In this document: positions 42,293 through 52,111 of the stretch, in pieces | Layout of the letters: each line of letters opens with the position of its first letter | Position numbering within the stretch: the stretch's first letter is position 1 | Assembly (NCBI RefSeq): GCF_010729485.1 | Contig: NZ_AP022609.1 | Location: forward strand, 124,001-188,000 | DNA length: 64,000 bases | Origin: Mycolicibacter hiberniae | Lineage (GTDB): Bacteria; Actinomycetota; Actinomycetes; Mycobacteriales; Mycobacteriaceae | Direction: 5' to 3' | Notes under the pieces: model-generated | Told to the model about the DNA's origin: nothing | The model's input: only the letters and a program-made list of their open reading frames with translations | Database searches by the model: none | Program-made: the position numbers and the translations under genes

Positions 42293-42913
42293 TCAGTAGT
42301 AGGCAACGGTGAAGCCGTGCCGCAGCACCAGATCTGCTGTCACATCCGGGCGTTGCTGCAACGGCCAGGCCTCGATGTCGAACGCGGCGCCGGCGAAGAA
42401 GGCGTAGTTGACCGACGTCTCCGGAGTGGTGCGGGAGCGGTAGACGATCGCGTCCGGGCATTCGTCGGGTTGCGGCCACCAGCGCCGCACGGCGTCTGCC
42501 AACTGCTGGCAGGTGGTCCACACCGCGTCGTGCTGTCCGGTGCTGATCTGATCGTCGACACCGAGCGCATCGAGATTGCGTTCGGTGCGCAGATCGAGCA
42601 CCCGCAGGTGCCGGTTGGCCGACAGCCGGACCAGGTGGTGGCCGGCGTGGTCCCCGGGGATCAGCAGTCCGGTCAGCCGGTAGCGCTCCCGAAACGCACC
42701 GAGGAGATCGGTTGCCGCGTAACGGGTGCGGAACCTCGCCGACGGCGGATCGAAGCGATGGCGCGGCTCGGCGAAACCCGTCCAGTCCCATTGGTCGGGG
42801 TGGTCGGCGTCCAGGCGCCACAACTGTGTCCCGGCGGTGATCCGGCGGCGACGCAGGCCGGCGGGCCGGGACTCGGGAAGCGGTATCCGGTAGCCGGCGG
42901 GAAGCTCAGGCAC
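42293..42913 (-). CDS. RES-domain toxin (MbcT-like)
   Basis: A 206-residue protein from GTG 42913. The RES fold is indicated by RRRRITAGTQLWRLDADHP near the N-terminus, the RFRTRYAATDLLGAFRERYR block with its Arg/Tyr/Glu pocket residues, and VLDLR strands. RES toxins degrade NAD+ (phosphorolysis or hydrolysis). It overlaps the antitoxin stop by 8 nt, the usual antitoxin-first operon. It is somewhat divergent, so activity is not certain. Confidence 0.7.
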   Translation of the reverse strand: MPELPAGYRIPLPESRPAGLRRRRITAGTQLWRLDADHPDQWDWTGFAEPRHRFDPPSARFRTRYAATDLLGAFRERYRLTGLLIPGDHAGHHLVRLSANRHLRVLDLRTERNLDALGVDDQISTGQHDAVWTTCQQLADAVRRWWPQPDECPDAIVYRSRTTPETSVNYAFFAGAAFDIEAWPLQQRPDVTADLVLRHGFTVAYY

Positions 42914-43421
42914 CGAGCGAGGTGAGCAGTCGACCCGCGGCCGGCGCGGTCTCGGGGTTCCGGAGCGCCTCGGCGATCGAGATGCCGCCCAGCTCGTCAT
43001 GGGTGAGGCGCATGATGCGATCGGCCGCCAGCGGGTCGGTGGTGAACCGGCCCAGCAGCTCCAGGATCTGCGGCAGGTCGGTGCGCGGCCGCGCACCGTC
43101 GAACTGCCACGCCGGGAACCAGGTCTGGTTTCCCACGGCCGCGCCGATGAGCTTGCCGCGGCTGCGCAACCGGTGCACGGCCTGCGGCGTGCCCAGCCGC
43201 AGCAGCTCCTGGACCTTCGGGGTGGGCAGCGCCCCGGCGACGAAGTCGTCGATCACCGCGGCGCGGCGCTGGTCGTTCAGGGCGTGGGCGGCGATGCGCT
43301 CCAAGGTGCCCTGGGGCGCCGTCGGCGCGTCCAGCAACGCGTCGAGGACATGGGCGAACCCGGCGTCGGTGCGGGCGCGCTCGGCTACTTGACGGGCGAT
43401 CGGTGCGACGGCGGTGGGCAT
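42906..43421 (-). CDS. MbcA/Xre-type antitoxin partner of the RES protein
   Basis: A 171-residue protein from the ATG at 43421 (an ATG 7 codons upstream is possible). The middle contains a helix-turn-helix-like region (LLRLGTPQAVHRLRSRGKL) and the C-terminal part, with FDGARPRTDLPQILELLG and an adjacent helical segment, resembles antitoxins of RES toxins that pair a DNA-binding domain with an MbcA/ParS-like toxin-binding domain. It immediately precedes and overlaps the RES gene and should neutralise and autoregulate it. Confidence 0.65.
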   Translation of the reverse strand: MPTAVAPIARQVAERARTDAGFAHVLDALLDAPTAPQGTLERIAAHALNDQRRAAVIDDFVAGALPTPKVQELLRLGTPQAVHRLRSRGKLIGAAVGNQTWFPAWQFDGARPRTDLPQILELLGRFTTDPLAADRIMRLTHDELGGISIAEALRNPETAPAAGRLLTSLGA

Positions 43422-43469
43422 GCCCTCGATACTACCCGGCATCGACGGCTATTGAAACAATCGAAACAA

Positions 43470-44330
43470 TCAGCTGTTGCGGGTACCCAGGCGGCCCACC
43501 AGTGCGCGCCAGCCCAGCGCACCGGCCACCAGCGCGCCGATCGCGCCCAACAGCCCCCAGGCGCCCAGCGCATCGACGTGACCGGCAAGCCAGGACTGCA
43601 CCGCGCTCGCGGCTTCGATCACCGGATCGCCGGCATCGGCCCCGGCGAAGTACAACCGCATCTCGTAGTAGCCGTAATAGCCCACGTACAGGCCGGTCGC
43701 CACCACCATCCCCCCGGCGATCCGGCCCACATGCGGCAGCACCCGGCGCAACGCCGCGCCGGCCGACGAGCCCGCCCACGCCACCGCCAGCGCGGCCACG
43801 CCGACTGTGATGCTCATGCCGACCGCGTAGGCGACGAACGCCAGGACCCCGGCCAGCGCCGCCCCCTGCCGGAACGTCATCGACACCACCGCCAGAAACG
43901 GTGCGATGGTGCACGACAGCGACGCCACGGCGTAGCCGACGCCATAGCCGTACATCGATCCCAGCCGCGCAGTCGGCGCGTCGCCCGCCGGGCGGGGCAC
44001 CAGCACGGCGATGTCGCGGCCGGCCAACAGCCATACCCCCGCTGCCAGCAGTGCCGCACCGATCACCATGGTGGCAAACGGCAGATACTTCTGCGCCGAG
44101 GCCAGCAGCGGCGAGACCGCAAGCCCGAAGAGGCCGAACACCGTCAGGAACCCGGCCGCCATCACCACCGTCGCCGTCGCCGCCCGGGCCAGCGCCACCG
44201 GACGCGAGGTGTCGCCGCTGCCGGCGATCACCAGCCCCAGATACCCGGGCAGAAACGCGAACCCGCACGGGTTCAACGCCGCCACCATTCCGGCTCCCAG
44301 GGCGAAATCGACAGCAGTGGTGTCGATCAC
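43470..44330 (-). CDS. CcdA/DsbD-family membrane thiol-redox transporter, second copy
   Basis: A 286-residue protein starting at GTG 44330 inside the DsbE stop (GTGA). Helices and cysteines match the copy at 40126: ALNPCGF in helix 1 and SLSCTIAPF in the later helix, and both contain GLYVGYYGYYE near the C-terminal helix. It is therefore a paralogue, in the opposite orientation and about 3 kb away. No sigma-L-type promoter is found in front of its operon, suggesting different regulation. Confidence 0.87.
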   Translation of the reverse strand: MIDTTAVDFALGAGMVAALNPCGFAFLPGYLGLVIAGSGDTSRPVALARAATATVVMAAGFLTVFGLFGLAVSPLLASAQKYLPFATMVIGAALLAAGVWLLAGRDIAVLVPRPAGDAPTARLGSMYGYGVGYAVASLSCTIAPFLAVVSMTFRQGAALAGVLAFVAYAVGMSITVGVAALAVAWAGSSAGAALRRVLPHVGRIAGGMVVATGLYVGYYGYYEMRLYFAGADAGDPVIEAASAVQSWLAGHVDALGAWGLLGAIGALVAGALGWRALVGRLGTRNS

Positions 44331-44839
44331 GACCCCGTCAGCGCCTGCAGCCGCCTGCTCAGCTCGGCTTCGGGCAGCGAGCCCGTGGCCACCTCGATCC
44401 GGCCGTCCGGGTGCAGGAAGGCGTACGAGGGCTGGCGGGTCACCCCGAACCGGGCCCATACCGAGGCGTCGGTGTCGGCCAACTCGGTGAAGCCGTCGAC
44501 GCCGTAGCGGGCGGCGAAGGACCGCAACGTGTCCGGCCGGCCCTGTGCCCCCACCCCGACGAACGTCACCTTCGGGTGTGCGGCGGCCAGCCGGGCGACC
44601 ATCGGCGCATCCCGTTGGCACAGCGGGCACCACGGCGTCCAAAACCACAACACCGCCGGCCTGCCGCTCAGGCTCGCGCCGGAAAAGGGCCGGCCGTCCA
44701 GGGTTTGGGCGGTGAAATCCAGCTGCGCGTTCTCCGCGCGGGTCTGCGAACCGCAGCCGAAGATCAGGATGGCGATCGCCACCAGGGCCATGAGCGCAAC
44801 GGCTGATCGACTACGCCCAGGGGCCTTGTCAGGGGGCAT
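44327..44839 (-). CDS. DsbE/Mpt53-like thiol-disulfide oxidoreductase, lipoprotein type
   Basis: A 170-residue protein from the ATG at 44839. The N-terminal hydrophobic segment ends in LIFGCGS, a plausible lipobox, so it may be a lipoprotein. The thioredoxin fold has FWTPWCPLCQRD (redox CPLC) and a VTRQPSYAF cis-Pro loop. It is paralogous to the protein at 39644 and coupled to its own CcdA gene by GTGA. Confidence 0.87.
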   Translation of the reverse strand: MPPDKAPGRSRSAVALMALVAIAILIFGCGSQTRAENAQLDFTAQTLDGRPFSGASLSGRPAVLWFWTPWCPLCQRDAPMVARLAAAHPKVTFVGVGAQGRPDTLRSFAARYGVDGFTELADTDASVWARFGVTRQPSYAFLHPDGRIEVATGSLPEAELSRRLQALTGS

Positions 44840-44957
44840 GACGGCGAGTATGCCACCGGATTCCGCCGCGCCGGCGCACACCCGCAGGCCGCGCTGCGGC
44901 GCCGGCATCGCTGTGCCGATGCATCGAAGTGCGAACCGTTGCAGGCATGCTGGAGGC

Positions 44958-45407
44958 ATGAACCGAAGCCAGATCACCGAGCAGATCATCGCCGCGCGTC
45001 TCGCCAAGGGGCTGACATGGCAGGAGTTGGCCGACGCGGTCGGCAAGCCGGTCGTATGGACCACCTCGGCGCTGCTGGGTCAGCACCCCATTCCCGCCGA
45101 GCTGGGCACGAAGCTGGCGGACCTGTTGGGGCTGGACCCGGCGGTGGTGCCGGTACTGGCCGCGGTGCCGATGCGCGGCGGGCTCACCGGGCCGCCCACC
45201 GACCCGACCATCTACCGGCTCTACGAGGCGATCGGTGTCTACGGGCCGGCGATCAAGGAGCTGATCCACGAGCAGTTCGGCGACGGCATCATGAGCGCCA
45301 TCAACTTCAGCATGGACATCCAGCGCAGGGAGCACCCGGGCGGTGACCGGGTGGTGATCACCCTCGACGGGAAGTTTCTTGGCTACGAATGGAATTCAGC
45401 GGACTGA
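44958..45407 (+). CDS. cynS: Cyanate hydratase (cyanase)
   Basis: A 149-residue cyanase from the ATG at 44958, with GGAGG just upstream. The N-terminal helical domain (ITEQIIAARLAKGLTWQELADAVGKP) precedes the catalytic segment: YRLYEAIGVYGPAIKELI holds the active Arg and Glu, and DGIMSAINF the active Ser. Cyanase converts cyanate and bicarbonate to ammonia and carbon dioxide. The patatin-like frame opens before its stop. Confidence 0.93.
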   Translation: MNRSQITEQIIAARLAKGLTWQELADAVGKPVVWTTSALLGQHPIPAELGTKLADLLGLDPAVVPVLAAVPMRGGLTGPPTDPTIYRLYEAIGVYGPAIKELIHEQFGDGIMSAINFSMDIQRREHPGGDRVVITLDGKFLGYEWNSAD

Positions 45408-46474
45408 CGGGTCCATCGATGCCCGCCCGCCGAGCGCGCGACATCCCGCCGCTGACCGCCGACCTGGTGTTGTCGGGCGGGGGAGTGCGGTTTGTCGGAC
45501 TGGTCGGAGCGGCGGTCGCGCTGATGGACGCCGGCTACTCGGTGCAGCGCATCTCCGGGGTGTCCGGCGGCTCGGTGGTGGGCACGATTCTGGCCGCCGC
45601 CAGCCAGGGCGACCAGCTGAGCGCCGCACAGGTCAAAGAGCTGGCGCTGTCGGTGCCGCTGCGCTCGTGGCGCGACGCGGCTCCGGTGCCCTTGGTGGGG
45701 CCGGTGTGGGGATTCCTGCGCGACAGTGCCCTCTACCGCGGCGACGTCGCCCACCGGTGGATCCGCGGCGAGCTGGCGAACCTGGGCGTACGCACCTGGG
45801 GAGATCTGGCCTACCCCGCCGATGACCTGCCCGAACGGCGCTACCGAGCCGTGGTCACCGTGACCGATGTGACGACCGGTCAGCTGGTCCGGCTGCCGTG
45901 GGACTACCGACGGGTCTACGGGCTCGACCCCGACGAGCAATCGGTGGCCGACGCGGTGCGTGCCTCGATGGCGGTCCCGTTCTTCTACCGCCCGGTGACA
46001 CTGACCAGCGCCGCTGGACTGCGATCCACCCTTGTCGACGGCGGGGTGCTGTCGAACTTCCCGATCTACACCTTCGACCGGCTCGACGGCAGACCGCCGC
46101 AGTGGCCCACCTTCGGCGTCACCGTGGTCCCGGAGATCGCCGACGGCGTGGGCGCCATGGTTCCGGTACTGCGCCCGCTGCGGCTGTTCGGGCAGGCACT
46201 GCTGCTGGAGAACCTGATCAGCACCATGCTGGTCGGTCACGACCAGACTTATCTGAACCAGCCCTGGGTCAGTGTCCGCGCCATCAAGGTCAACTCCACC
46301 GACGTCAGCGTGCTGGACTTCGACATCTCCCGCGACCGGCTCGAAAAGCTCTACGACAACGGCTACGCCGCGGCGAGCGAGTTTTTGACCACCTGGGACT
46401 GGGCGGCCTATCTGCAGCGGTTCCGCGCGGCTCACTACCCGCCCACACCGCCGGTGGGTCGAACTGACGCTTAG
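45389..46474 (+). CDS. Patatin-like phospholipase
   Basis: A 361-residue protein (351 if the ATG at 45419 is used). Patatin motifs in order: oxyanion loop LSGGGVRFVG, nucleophile elbow GVSGGS, and the DGG motif (STLVDGGVLSNFP) giving the Ser-Asp dyad. No signal peptide or membrane helix is seen. The family hydrolyses acyl esters of phospholipids or neutral lipids. It overlaps the cynS end by 19 nt at its upstream start and converges with the membrane protein at 46471. Confidence 0.87.
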   Translation: MEFSGLTGPSMPARRARDIPPLTADLVLSGGGVRFVGLVGAAVALMDAGYSVQRISGVSGGSVVGTILAAASQGDQLSAAQVKELALSVPLRSWRDAAPVPLVGPVWGFLRDSALYRGDVAHRWIRGELANLGVRTWGDLAYPADDLPERRYRAVVTVTDVTTGQLVRLPWDYRRVYGLDPDEQSVADAVRASMAVPFFYRPVTLTSAAGLRSTLVDGGVLSNFPIYTFDRLDGRPPQWPTFGVTVVPEIADGVGAMVPVLRPLRLFGQALLLENLISTMLVGHDQTYLNQPWVSVRAIKVNSTDVSVLDFDISRDRLEKLYDNGYAAASEFLTTWDWAAYLQRFRAAHYPPTPPVGRTDA

Positions 46475-47304
46475 TTGCGGTGCTTACCCAGCTCGGCGCT
46501 GGCATCGCCGAGCCGCACCGTGATGTCGGTGTTGCCGGCAGCCTCGAGCTGCTCGCGACCGCGCAGCCGATCCTGGATCTCGCGGGCCGCCCCGTTGATC
46601 CGCTCGATCTCCGCGCGAAACGCGTCCGGGCGGGTCTCCTTGCTGGCGTAATGGAAGTAGCTGAGCAGACTGCGCAGCAGTTCCAGCTTCTGCTTCTCCC
46701 GCCTGGCCAGGTCGTGCGTCGTCATCAACTCGACGCGCCGCACCGGCGGCAGATCCCCCCAGTCCAGGACCACCTTGTTCTGGTAGCGGGGTTGCTTGCC
46801 GCGCCGGCCGAACCAGCCCTTGGGTTCGCCGGGGCAGTCGGCGTAGCTGACCGTGCCGGTGAAGCGCGACTCGATACCCTCGCCCAGCTCGGCGCGGTCG
46901 ATCGCCGAGTCCCACACCGTCCGCCACTCTTGGTTGGGTGCCAGCACCGTCAGTTCCTCGGGCAGTTGCAGCGCCACCACGTCGGCATAGCCGTCGGAGG
47001 CGGTCTCGTAGCGGGCGACGGTGGGCGGCTGGTCAAACGCGAACCGGATGTCGTAGGCGGCGGTCTTGCCGAAGTTGCGGACCACCAGCTCGATGACGTG
47101 CCAGTCCGCGGCGTGCGGCTCCATGAACATCGCCACGTGCGGGCGGGTCTGCTCGGCCGCCAGCTTGCGATTGCGCTGCAATTGACGGTTCAGATAGATC
47201 AGGGCCAGCACCGTGATGACGATGGCCAGCCACGCGGCCCAGGCCAGCCAGGTGGTCGCGCTCGCCTGGGCGACGTCGTACAAGCGGTCCTCGACTGAAT
47301 CCAT
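46471..47304 (-). CDS. Single-pass membrane protein of unknown function
   Basis: A 277-residue protein from the ATG at 47304. One transmembrane helix near residues 17-39 (TTWLAWAAWLAIVITVLALIYL) is followed by a basic NRQLQRNRK segment, a beta-rich domain (about 50-190) and a charged helical, possibly coiled-coil C-terminus (about 200-270). No catalytic motif recognised. The start is 11 nt after the MBL-fold gene stop, so the two are probably cotranscribed. Confidence 0.7.
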   Translation of the reverse strand: MDSVEDRLYDVAQASATTWLAWAAWLAIVITVLALIYLNRQLQRNRKLAAEQTRPHVAMFMEPHAADWHVIELVVRNFGKTAAYDIRFAFDQPPTVARYETASDGYADVVALQLPEELTVLAPNQEWRTVWDSAIDRAELGEGIESRFTGTVSYADCPGEPKGWFGRRGKQPRYQNKVVLDWGDLPPVRRVELMTTHDLARREKQKLELLRSLLSYFHYASKETRPDAFRAEIERINGAAREIQDRLRGREQLEAAGNTDITVRLGDASAELGKHRN

Positions 47305-47315
47305 CGGCCTTCCCC

Positions 47316-48038
47316 TCATCCGCCCATCAGCATGCGCCACCTGTCCAGGTTTGCGGCGCTGAATACGTAGTTGGATCGCTTGACTTCCGACAGGGCGGCG
47401 CTGGGATCGGCCGAATACCAGTGCCCGGGGAACACCGTCGGGTCGCCGGGCAGGGCGGCCAACTGCTGCAGACTGCGGAACATCTCGTCGGAGTCGCCGC
47501 CGGGGAAGTCGGTCCGGCCGCAGCCTTCCAGGAACAACGTGTCGCCGGCGACCAGCCGGCCGTCCACCAGGAAGCACTGGCTGCCGGGGGTGTGTCCGGG
47601 CGTGTGCAACAGCTCGATGTCGACGGCGCCGACGCTGACCCTGTCGCCGTGATCGTGTGCGGTCAGATCGGTCATGGGAATTTCGGTGACACGTGAAACC
47701 CACTGGGCTTCATGGGTATTCACGTGCACCGGAACACTGACTCGGTCGAGCAGCTCGGCGAGCCCCTTGAGTTCGAAACCCATCATCTTGCCGCCCACGT
47801 GGTCGGGGTGGTGATGGGTGACCAGCACGCCGGAAAGGCGCATGCCGTCGGCCTCGAGCGTGTCGAGCAGATCGCCGGCGGCGTAGGCCGGATCGACCAC
47901 CACGGCCTCGCCGGTCTCGCGGTCGCCGATCAGGTAGGCGAAGTTGCGCATCTGTGCGGCCATCGGGTCGCCGGCGGCGTAGTCGCGTCCAGAGAGCAAT
48001 TGGCGGAAATACAGCCGGTCGGATTCTCCCACGTCCAT
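47316..48038 (-). CDS. Metallo-beta-lactamase-fold hydrolase (glyoxalase II-like, Rv0634c-type)
   Basis: A 240-residue MBL-fold hydrolase. The metal motif THHHPDH is complete, with later GHTPGS, the GDTLF aspartate and FPGH histidine, as in glyoxalase II/persulfide dioxygenase-like enzymes. By sequence and by position next to tRNA-Thr and rpmG it is the counterpart of Rv0634c. It likely hydrolyses a thioester. Cytosolic, no signal peptide. Confidence 0.88.
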   Translation of the reverse strand: MDVGESDRLYFRQLLSGRDYAAGDPMAAQMRNFAYLIGDRETGEAVVVDPAYAAGDLLDTLEADGMRLSGVLVTHHHPDHVGGKMMGFELKGLAELLDRVSVPVHVNTHEAQWVSRVTEIPMTDLTAHDHGDRVSVGAVDIELLHTPGHTPGSQCFLVDGRLVAGDTLFLEGCGRTDFPGGDSDEMFRSLQQLAALPGDPTVFPGHWYSADPSAALSEVKRSNYVFSAANLDRWRMLMGG

Positions 48039-48227
48039 CAGCCTAAAGCAGCGGCCTTAGGCAGCGCGGCGAAGCCGGGCGCGGGTGCGGCGCCCTGCGC
48101 ACCGGGAAACATCACCGCCGGTGCGGGGTGCCTGGCCGGGTTCTTCCGGTGCGGTTTGGTGACCTCGTGGGCGAGGTTGTAACCTTCTACAGGCTTGCAG
48201 CACCCGAAAGGGTCGCTGGAGGCCAAG

Positions 48228-48300
48228 GCCCCCTTAGCTCAGTCGGCAGAGCGTTTCCATGGTAAGGAAAAGGTCAACGGTTCGATTCCGTTAGGGGGCT
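48228..48300 (+). tRNA. thrT: tRNA-Thr (GGT)
   Basis: A 73-nt cloverleaf. The acceptor GCCCCCT pairs with AGGGGGC, the D-loop is AGCTCAGTCGGCAGAGC, the anticodon stem TTTCC/GGAAA encloses ATGGTAA (anticodon GGT), and the T-loop is GGTTCGATTCC. No CCA is encoded. Confidence 0.96.
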
Positions 48301-48338
48301 CGGTGGACGCCGGGCCTGCTGGCAGGTGTATTACCCGC

Positions 48339-48412
<74 letters not shown>

Positions 48413-48455
48413 CTACGAGAACCAGCGCAACAACAGATGAAAGAGGGCAGCTGAC

Positions 48456-48623
48456 GTGGCCTCCAGCACCGATGTCCGGCCGAAGATCACTTTGGCCTGT
48501 GAGGTGTGCAAGCACCGCAACTACATCACCAAGAAGAACCGCCGCAACGACCCCGACCGGCTGGAGCTGAAGAAATTCTGCCCCAACTGCGGCAAGCATG
48601 AGTCGCACCGCGAATCTCGCTAA
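48456..48623 (+). CDS. rpmG2: 50S ribosomal protein L33
   Basis: A 55-residue L33 from GTG 48456. It has the zinc-binding pattern CEVCKHRNY ... CPNCGKH, four cysteines (C+ form), and the basic KKNRRND core. It directly follows tRNA-Met and is 12 nt before hadA. It is the constitutive, zinc-dependent paralogue by motif. Confidence 0.95.
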   Translation: MASSTDVRPKITLACEVCKHRNYITKKNRRNDPDRLELKKFCPNCGKHESHRESR

Positions 48624-48635
48624 GTAGGTCCAGGC

Positions 48636-49112
48636 GTGTCGTTGGCAGATCGCCTCGCCGGGGCGCATTTTCGCTACCCCGACTACTACGAGGTGGATCG
48701 GGAAAAGATCCGGGAGTACGCGCGCGCGGTCAAATCGGTGGATCCGTGCAGCGCCGACCTGCGGGCGGCCGCTGGACTGGGCTACGACGGTTTGGTGGCT
48801 CCGCTGACCTTCATCTCGGTGTTCGGGCACATGGCCATTTCCGGTTTCTTCGCGCATTGTGGCGTCACCACCGATGACGCGCAGATTGTCCAGGTCGACC
48901 AGAAGATCGAGTTCTACCGGGCGATCACCGAAGGCGACCGGCTGCACTGCGACGTGTCGGTCGAATCGGTGCGCCGCGCGCACGGCACCGACATCATCGT
49001 GACCAAGCAGGTAGTCACCGACGAGGCCGGCAACATCGTGCAGCAGACGTATACGACATTGGCCGGTCGCGCCGGCGAGGGAGATAAGGGTTTCAACGAT
49101 GGCGTTGCGTGA
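48636..49112 (+). CDS. hadA: (3R)-hydroxyacyl-ACP dehydratase subunit HadA
   Basis: A 158-residue hot-dog fold protein from GTG 48636, close to mycobacterial HadA (YPDYYEVDREKIREYA, LVAPLTFI, AQIVQVDQ). HadA is the substrate-binding, non-catalytic subunit that pairs with HadB in the FAS-II dehydration step of mycolic acid elongation. It overlaps hadB by 14 nt. Confidence 0.95.
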   Translation: MSLADRLAGAHFRYPDYYEVDREKIREYARAVKSVDPCSADLRAAAGLGYDGLVAPLTFISVFGHMAISGFFAHCGVTTDDAQIVQVDQKIEFYRAITEGDRLHCDVSVESVRRAHGTDIIVTKQVVTDEAGNIVQQTYTTLAGRAGEGDKGFNDGVA

Positions 49113-49527
49113 GTTCAGTTCGGTCAAGGTCGGCGATCAGCTGCCCGAGCGGGTCATCCCGCTGTCGCGGCAGGACCTGGTCAACTACGCCGGGGTGTCC
49201 GGTGACCTCAACCCGATCCACTGGGACGACGAGATCGCCCAGCAGGTGGGCCTGGACACCGCTATCGCCCACGGCATGCTGACCATGGGGCTCGGCGGCG
49301 GTTACATCACCGCCTGGGTGGGGGACCCGGGCGCGGTGACCGAGTACAACGTGCGCTTCACCTCGGTGGTGCCGGTGCCCAACGACGGCAAGGGCGCGGA
49401 GATCACCTTCAGCGGCCGGATCAAGTCCGCCGACCCGGAGACCAAGACGGTTGCCATTGCGATCACCGCCACCACCGGCGGAAAGAAGATCTTCGGGCGG
49501 GCGGTGGCCTCCGCCAAGCTGGCCTAG
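49099..49527 (+). CDS. hadB: (3R)-hydroxyacyl-ACP dehydratase subunit HadB
   Basis: A 142-residue MaoC-like hot-dog protein with the catalytic Asp and His of hydratase 2 in YAGVSGDLNPIHWDDE. HadB provides the active site for both the HadAB and HadBC complexes of FAS-II. The start lies inside the hadA end, and hadC starts 12 nt downstream. Confidence 0.96.
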   Translation: MALREFSSVKVGDQLPERVIPLSRQDLVNYAGVSGDLNPIHWDDEIAQQVGLDTAIAHGMLTMGLGGGYITAWVGDPGAVTEYNVRFTSVVPVPNDGKGAEITFSGRIKSADPETKTVAIAITATTGGKKIFGRAVASAKLA

Positions 49528-49539
49528 GGAGGCGCAGCC

Positions 49540-50040
49540 ATGGCGATCAAGACTGATATCCGGGGCATGATCTGGCGTTACCCCGAGCCGTTCATGGTGG
49601 GCCGCGAAAAGATCCGCGAGTTCGCCCGCGCGGTCAAAGCGGAGGACCCCGCCAGCTTCGATGAGGCGGCAGCGGCCGAACTGGGCCACGACGCACTGGT
49701 GGCACCGCTCACTTTCGTGGCGGCGTTGGCCCAGCTGGTGCAGTCCGACTTCTTCCGTCACGTCGACACCGGTTACACCACCATGCAGATGGTGCAGGTC
49801 GACCAGGGCTTCACCTACCACAAGCCGATCAAGGCCGGCGACATGCTGATCGCCCGGATGGAGATCTCCTCGGTCAACGAGCGTTTTGGGGCTGACATCG
49901 TCACCACCCGCAACATCTTGACCAACGAGAACGGCGAGGTGGTGCTGGAGGCGTTCACCACGATGATGGGTCATGAGGGTGATGGTTCGGTCAACCTTCG
50001 ATGGGATGCGGAATCCGGTCAGGTCGTCCGAACAGCCTGA
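49540..50040 (+). CDS. hadC: (3R)-hydroxyacyl-ACP dehydratase subunit HadC
   Basis: A 166-residue paralogue of HadA (same WRYPEPFMVGREKIREFARAVK and VDQGF segments), lacking the hydratase catalytic motif. HadC replaces HadA in the HadBC complex that acts on long meromycolic chains. Last gene of hadABC, 160 nt before tRNA-Trp. Confidence 0.95.
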   Translation: MAIKTDIRGMIWRYPEPFMVGREKIREFARAVKAEDPASFDEAAAAELGHDALVAPLTFVAALAQLVQSDFFRHVDTGYTTMQMVQVDQGFTYHKPIKAGDMLIARMEISSVNERFGADIVTTRNILTNENGEVVLEAFTTMMGHEGDGSVNLRWDAESGQVVRTA

Positions 50041-50199
50041 TTAGTAACTGGCCGTCGCGGCGAGGTACACTCGGACCTCGGGGTTTTCCCAGCATTAGCG
50101 CGCTTTCCGTGAGGCGAACGGGGGGCGCGCGAATTGTGTGAGCCGGAGACGGCGCACAGGCGAAGCTTCCGAACCCGCCGGTTGGTGCGCCAACCGCGA

Positions 50200-50272
<73 letters not shown>

Positions 50273-50349
50273 CTGACGTGCCATGGTGGACACTGGACAC
50301 CATGCGCGGTACGGCAATGAGGTAAGCGCGAACAACGAAGGAGCATGCG

Positions 50350-50790
50350 GTGACCGACGAGCTCGACCGTCCCGCAGCCGACGGCGACAGCGATGCCGAG
50401 TCCGGCCGCAGCAGTCGCACGGCCGTGGTGAACAGGCAGGTCGGCGACCCGCTGCGGCCCACCGGCAAGCGTTCGCGCCGTCGTGCTGCAGGTGACGGCG
50501 TCGAAGATGTGGACTCCACCGCCACTGAGCTGGGCGCTGACGACGCCGGCAAGGCCGCCAAGAAGAAGGCCAAGAAGAAGTCGGACGGGCCCTCGCGCAA
50601 CCCGTTCATCTTCGTGCTCAACTTTCTCAAGCAGGTCGTCGGCGAACTTCGCAAGGTGATCTGGCCGAACCGCAAGCAGATGGTCACCTACACCGCGGTG
50701 GTGCTGGCTTTCCTGGTCTTCATGGTGACGTTGGTCGCCGGGGCAGACTACGGATGGGCCCGCCTGGTGCTGCTGGTGTTCGGCCAGTGA
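50350..50790 (+). CDS. secE: Preprotein translocase subunit SecE
   Basis: A 146-residue SecE from GTG 50350. The mycobacterial N-terminal extension (about 85 residues, acidic then Lys-rich AAKKKAKKK) precedes the SecE core: [20 protein letters not shown] and one transmembrane helix (about 118-140). SecE clamps SecY in the export channel. nusG follows 23 nt later. Confidence 0.95.
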   Translation: MTDELDRPAADGDSDAESGRSSRTAVVNRQVGDPLRPTGKRSRRRAAGDGVEDVDSTATELGADDAGKAAKKKAKKKSDGPSRNPFIFVLNFLKQVVGELRKVIWPNRKQMVTYTAVVLAFLVFMVTLVAGADYGWARLVLLVFGQ

Positions 50791-50798
50791 AGTTATAG

Positions 50799-51593
<795 letters not shown>

Positions 51594-51618
51594 TACGCAG
51601 GAAAGGAAACACCCTCTC

Positions 51619-52047
51619 ATGGCCCCGAAGAAGAAGGTCGCCGGGCTGATCAAGCTTCAGATCAAGGCAGGCGAGGCCAACCCCGCGCCGCCGGTCGGAC
51701 CCGCACTTGGTCAGCACGGCGTGAACATCATGGAATTCTGCAAGGCGTACAACGCCGCGACGGAGAGCCAGCGCGGCAACGTCATCCCCGTGGAGATCAC
51801 CGTCTACGAGGACCGCAGCTTCACGTTTGCGCTCAAGACCCCGCCCGCGGCGCGGATGCTGCTCAAGGCCGCCGGTGTCGCCAAGGGTTCGGCCGAGCCG
51901 CACAAGACCAAGGTTGCCAAGGTGACCTGGGACCAGGTGCGCGAGATCGCCGAGACCAAGAAGGCCGACCTCAACGCCAACGACATCGAGGCGGGAGCCA
52001 AGATCATCGCCGGTACCGCCCGCTCCATGGGTATCACCGTCGAGTAG
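51619..52047 (+). CDS. rplK: 50S ribosomal protein L11
   Basis: A 142-residue L11 with the N-terminal Pro-rich segment ([18 protein letters not shown]) and the C-terminal RNA-binding domain ending in [11 protein letters not shown]. It is a component of the GTPase-associated centre. The start is 25 nt after nusG, behind AGGAAAGGAA. A structured gap of 157 nt separates it from rplA. Confidence 0.97.
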   Translation: MAPKKKVAGLIKLQIKAGEANPAPPVGPALGQHGVNIMEFCKAYNAATESQRGNVIPVEITVYEDRSFTFALKTPPAARMLLKAAGVAKGSAEPHKTKVAKVTWDQVREIAETKKADLNANDIEAGAKIIAGTARSMGITVE

Positions 52048-52111
52048 TAGCAGTACCTCGGCGAATCGACCGAGCACGACCGAGCGGGGCGAGGAACGAG
52101 CCCCAGCAAGG

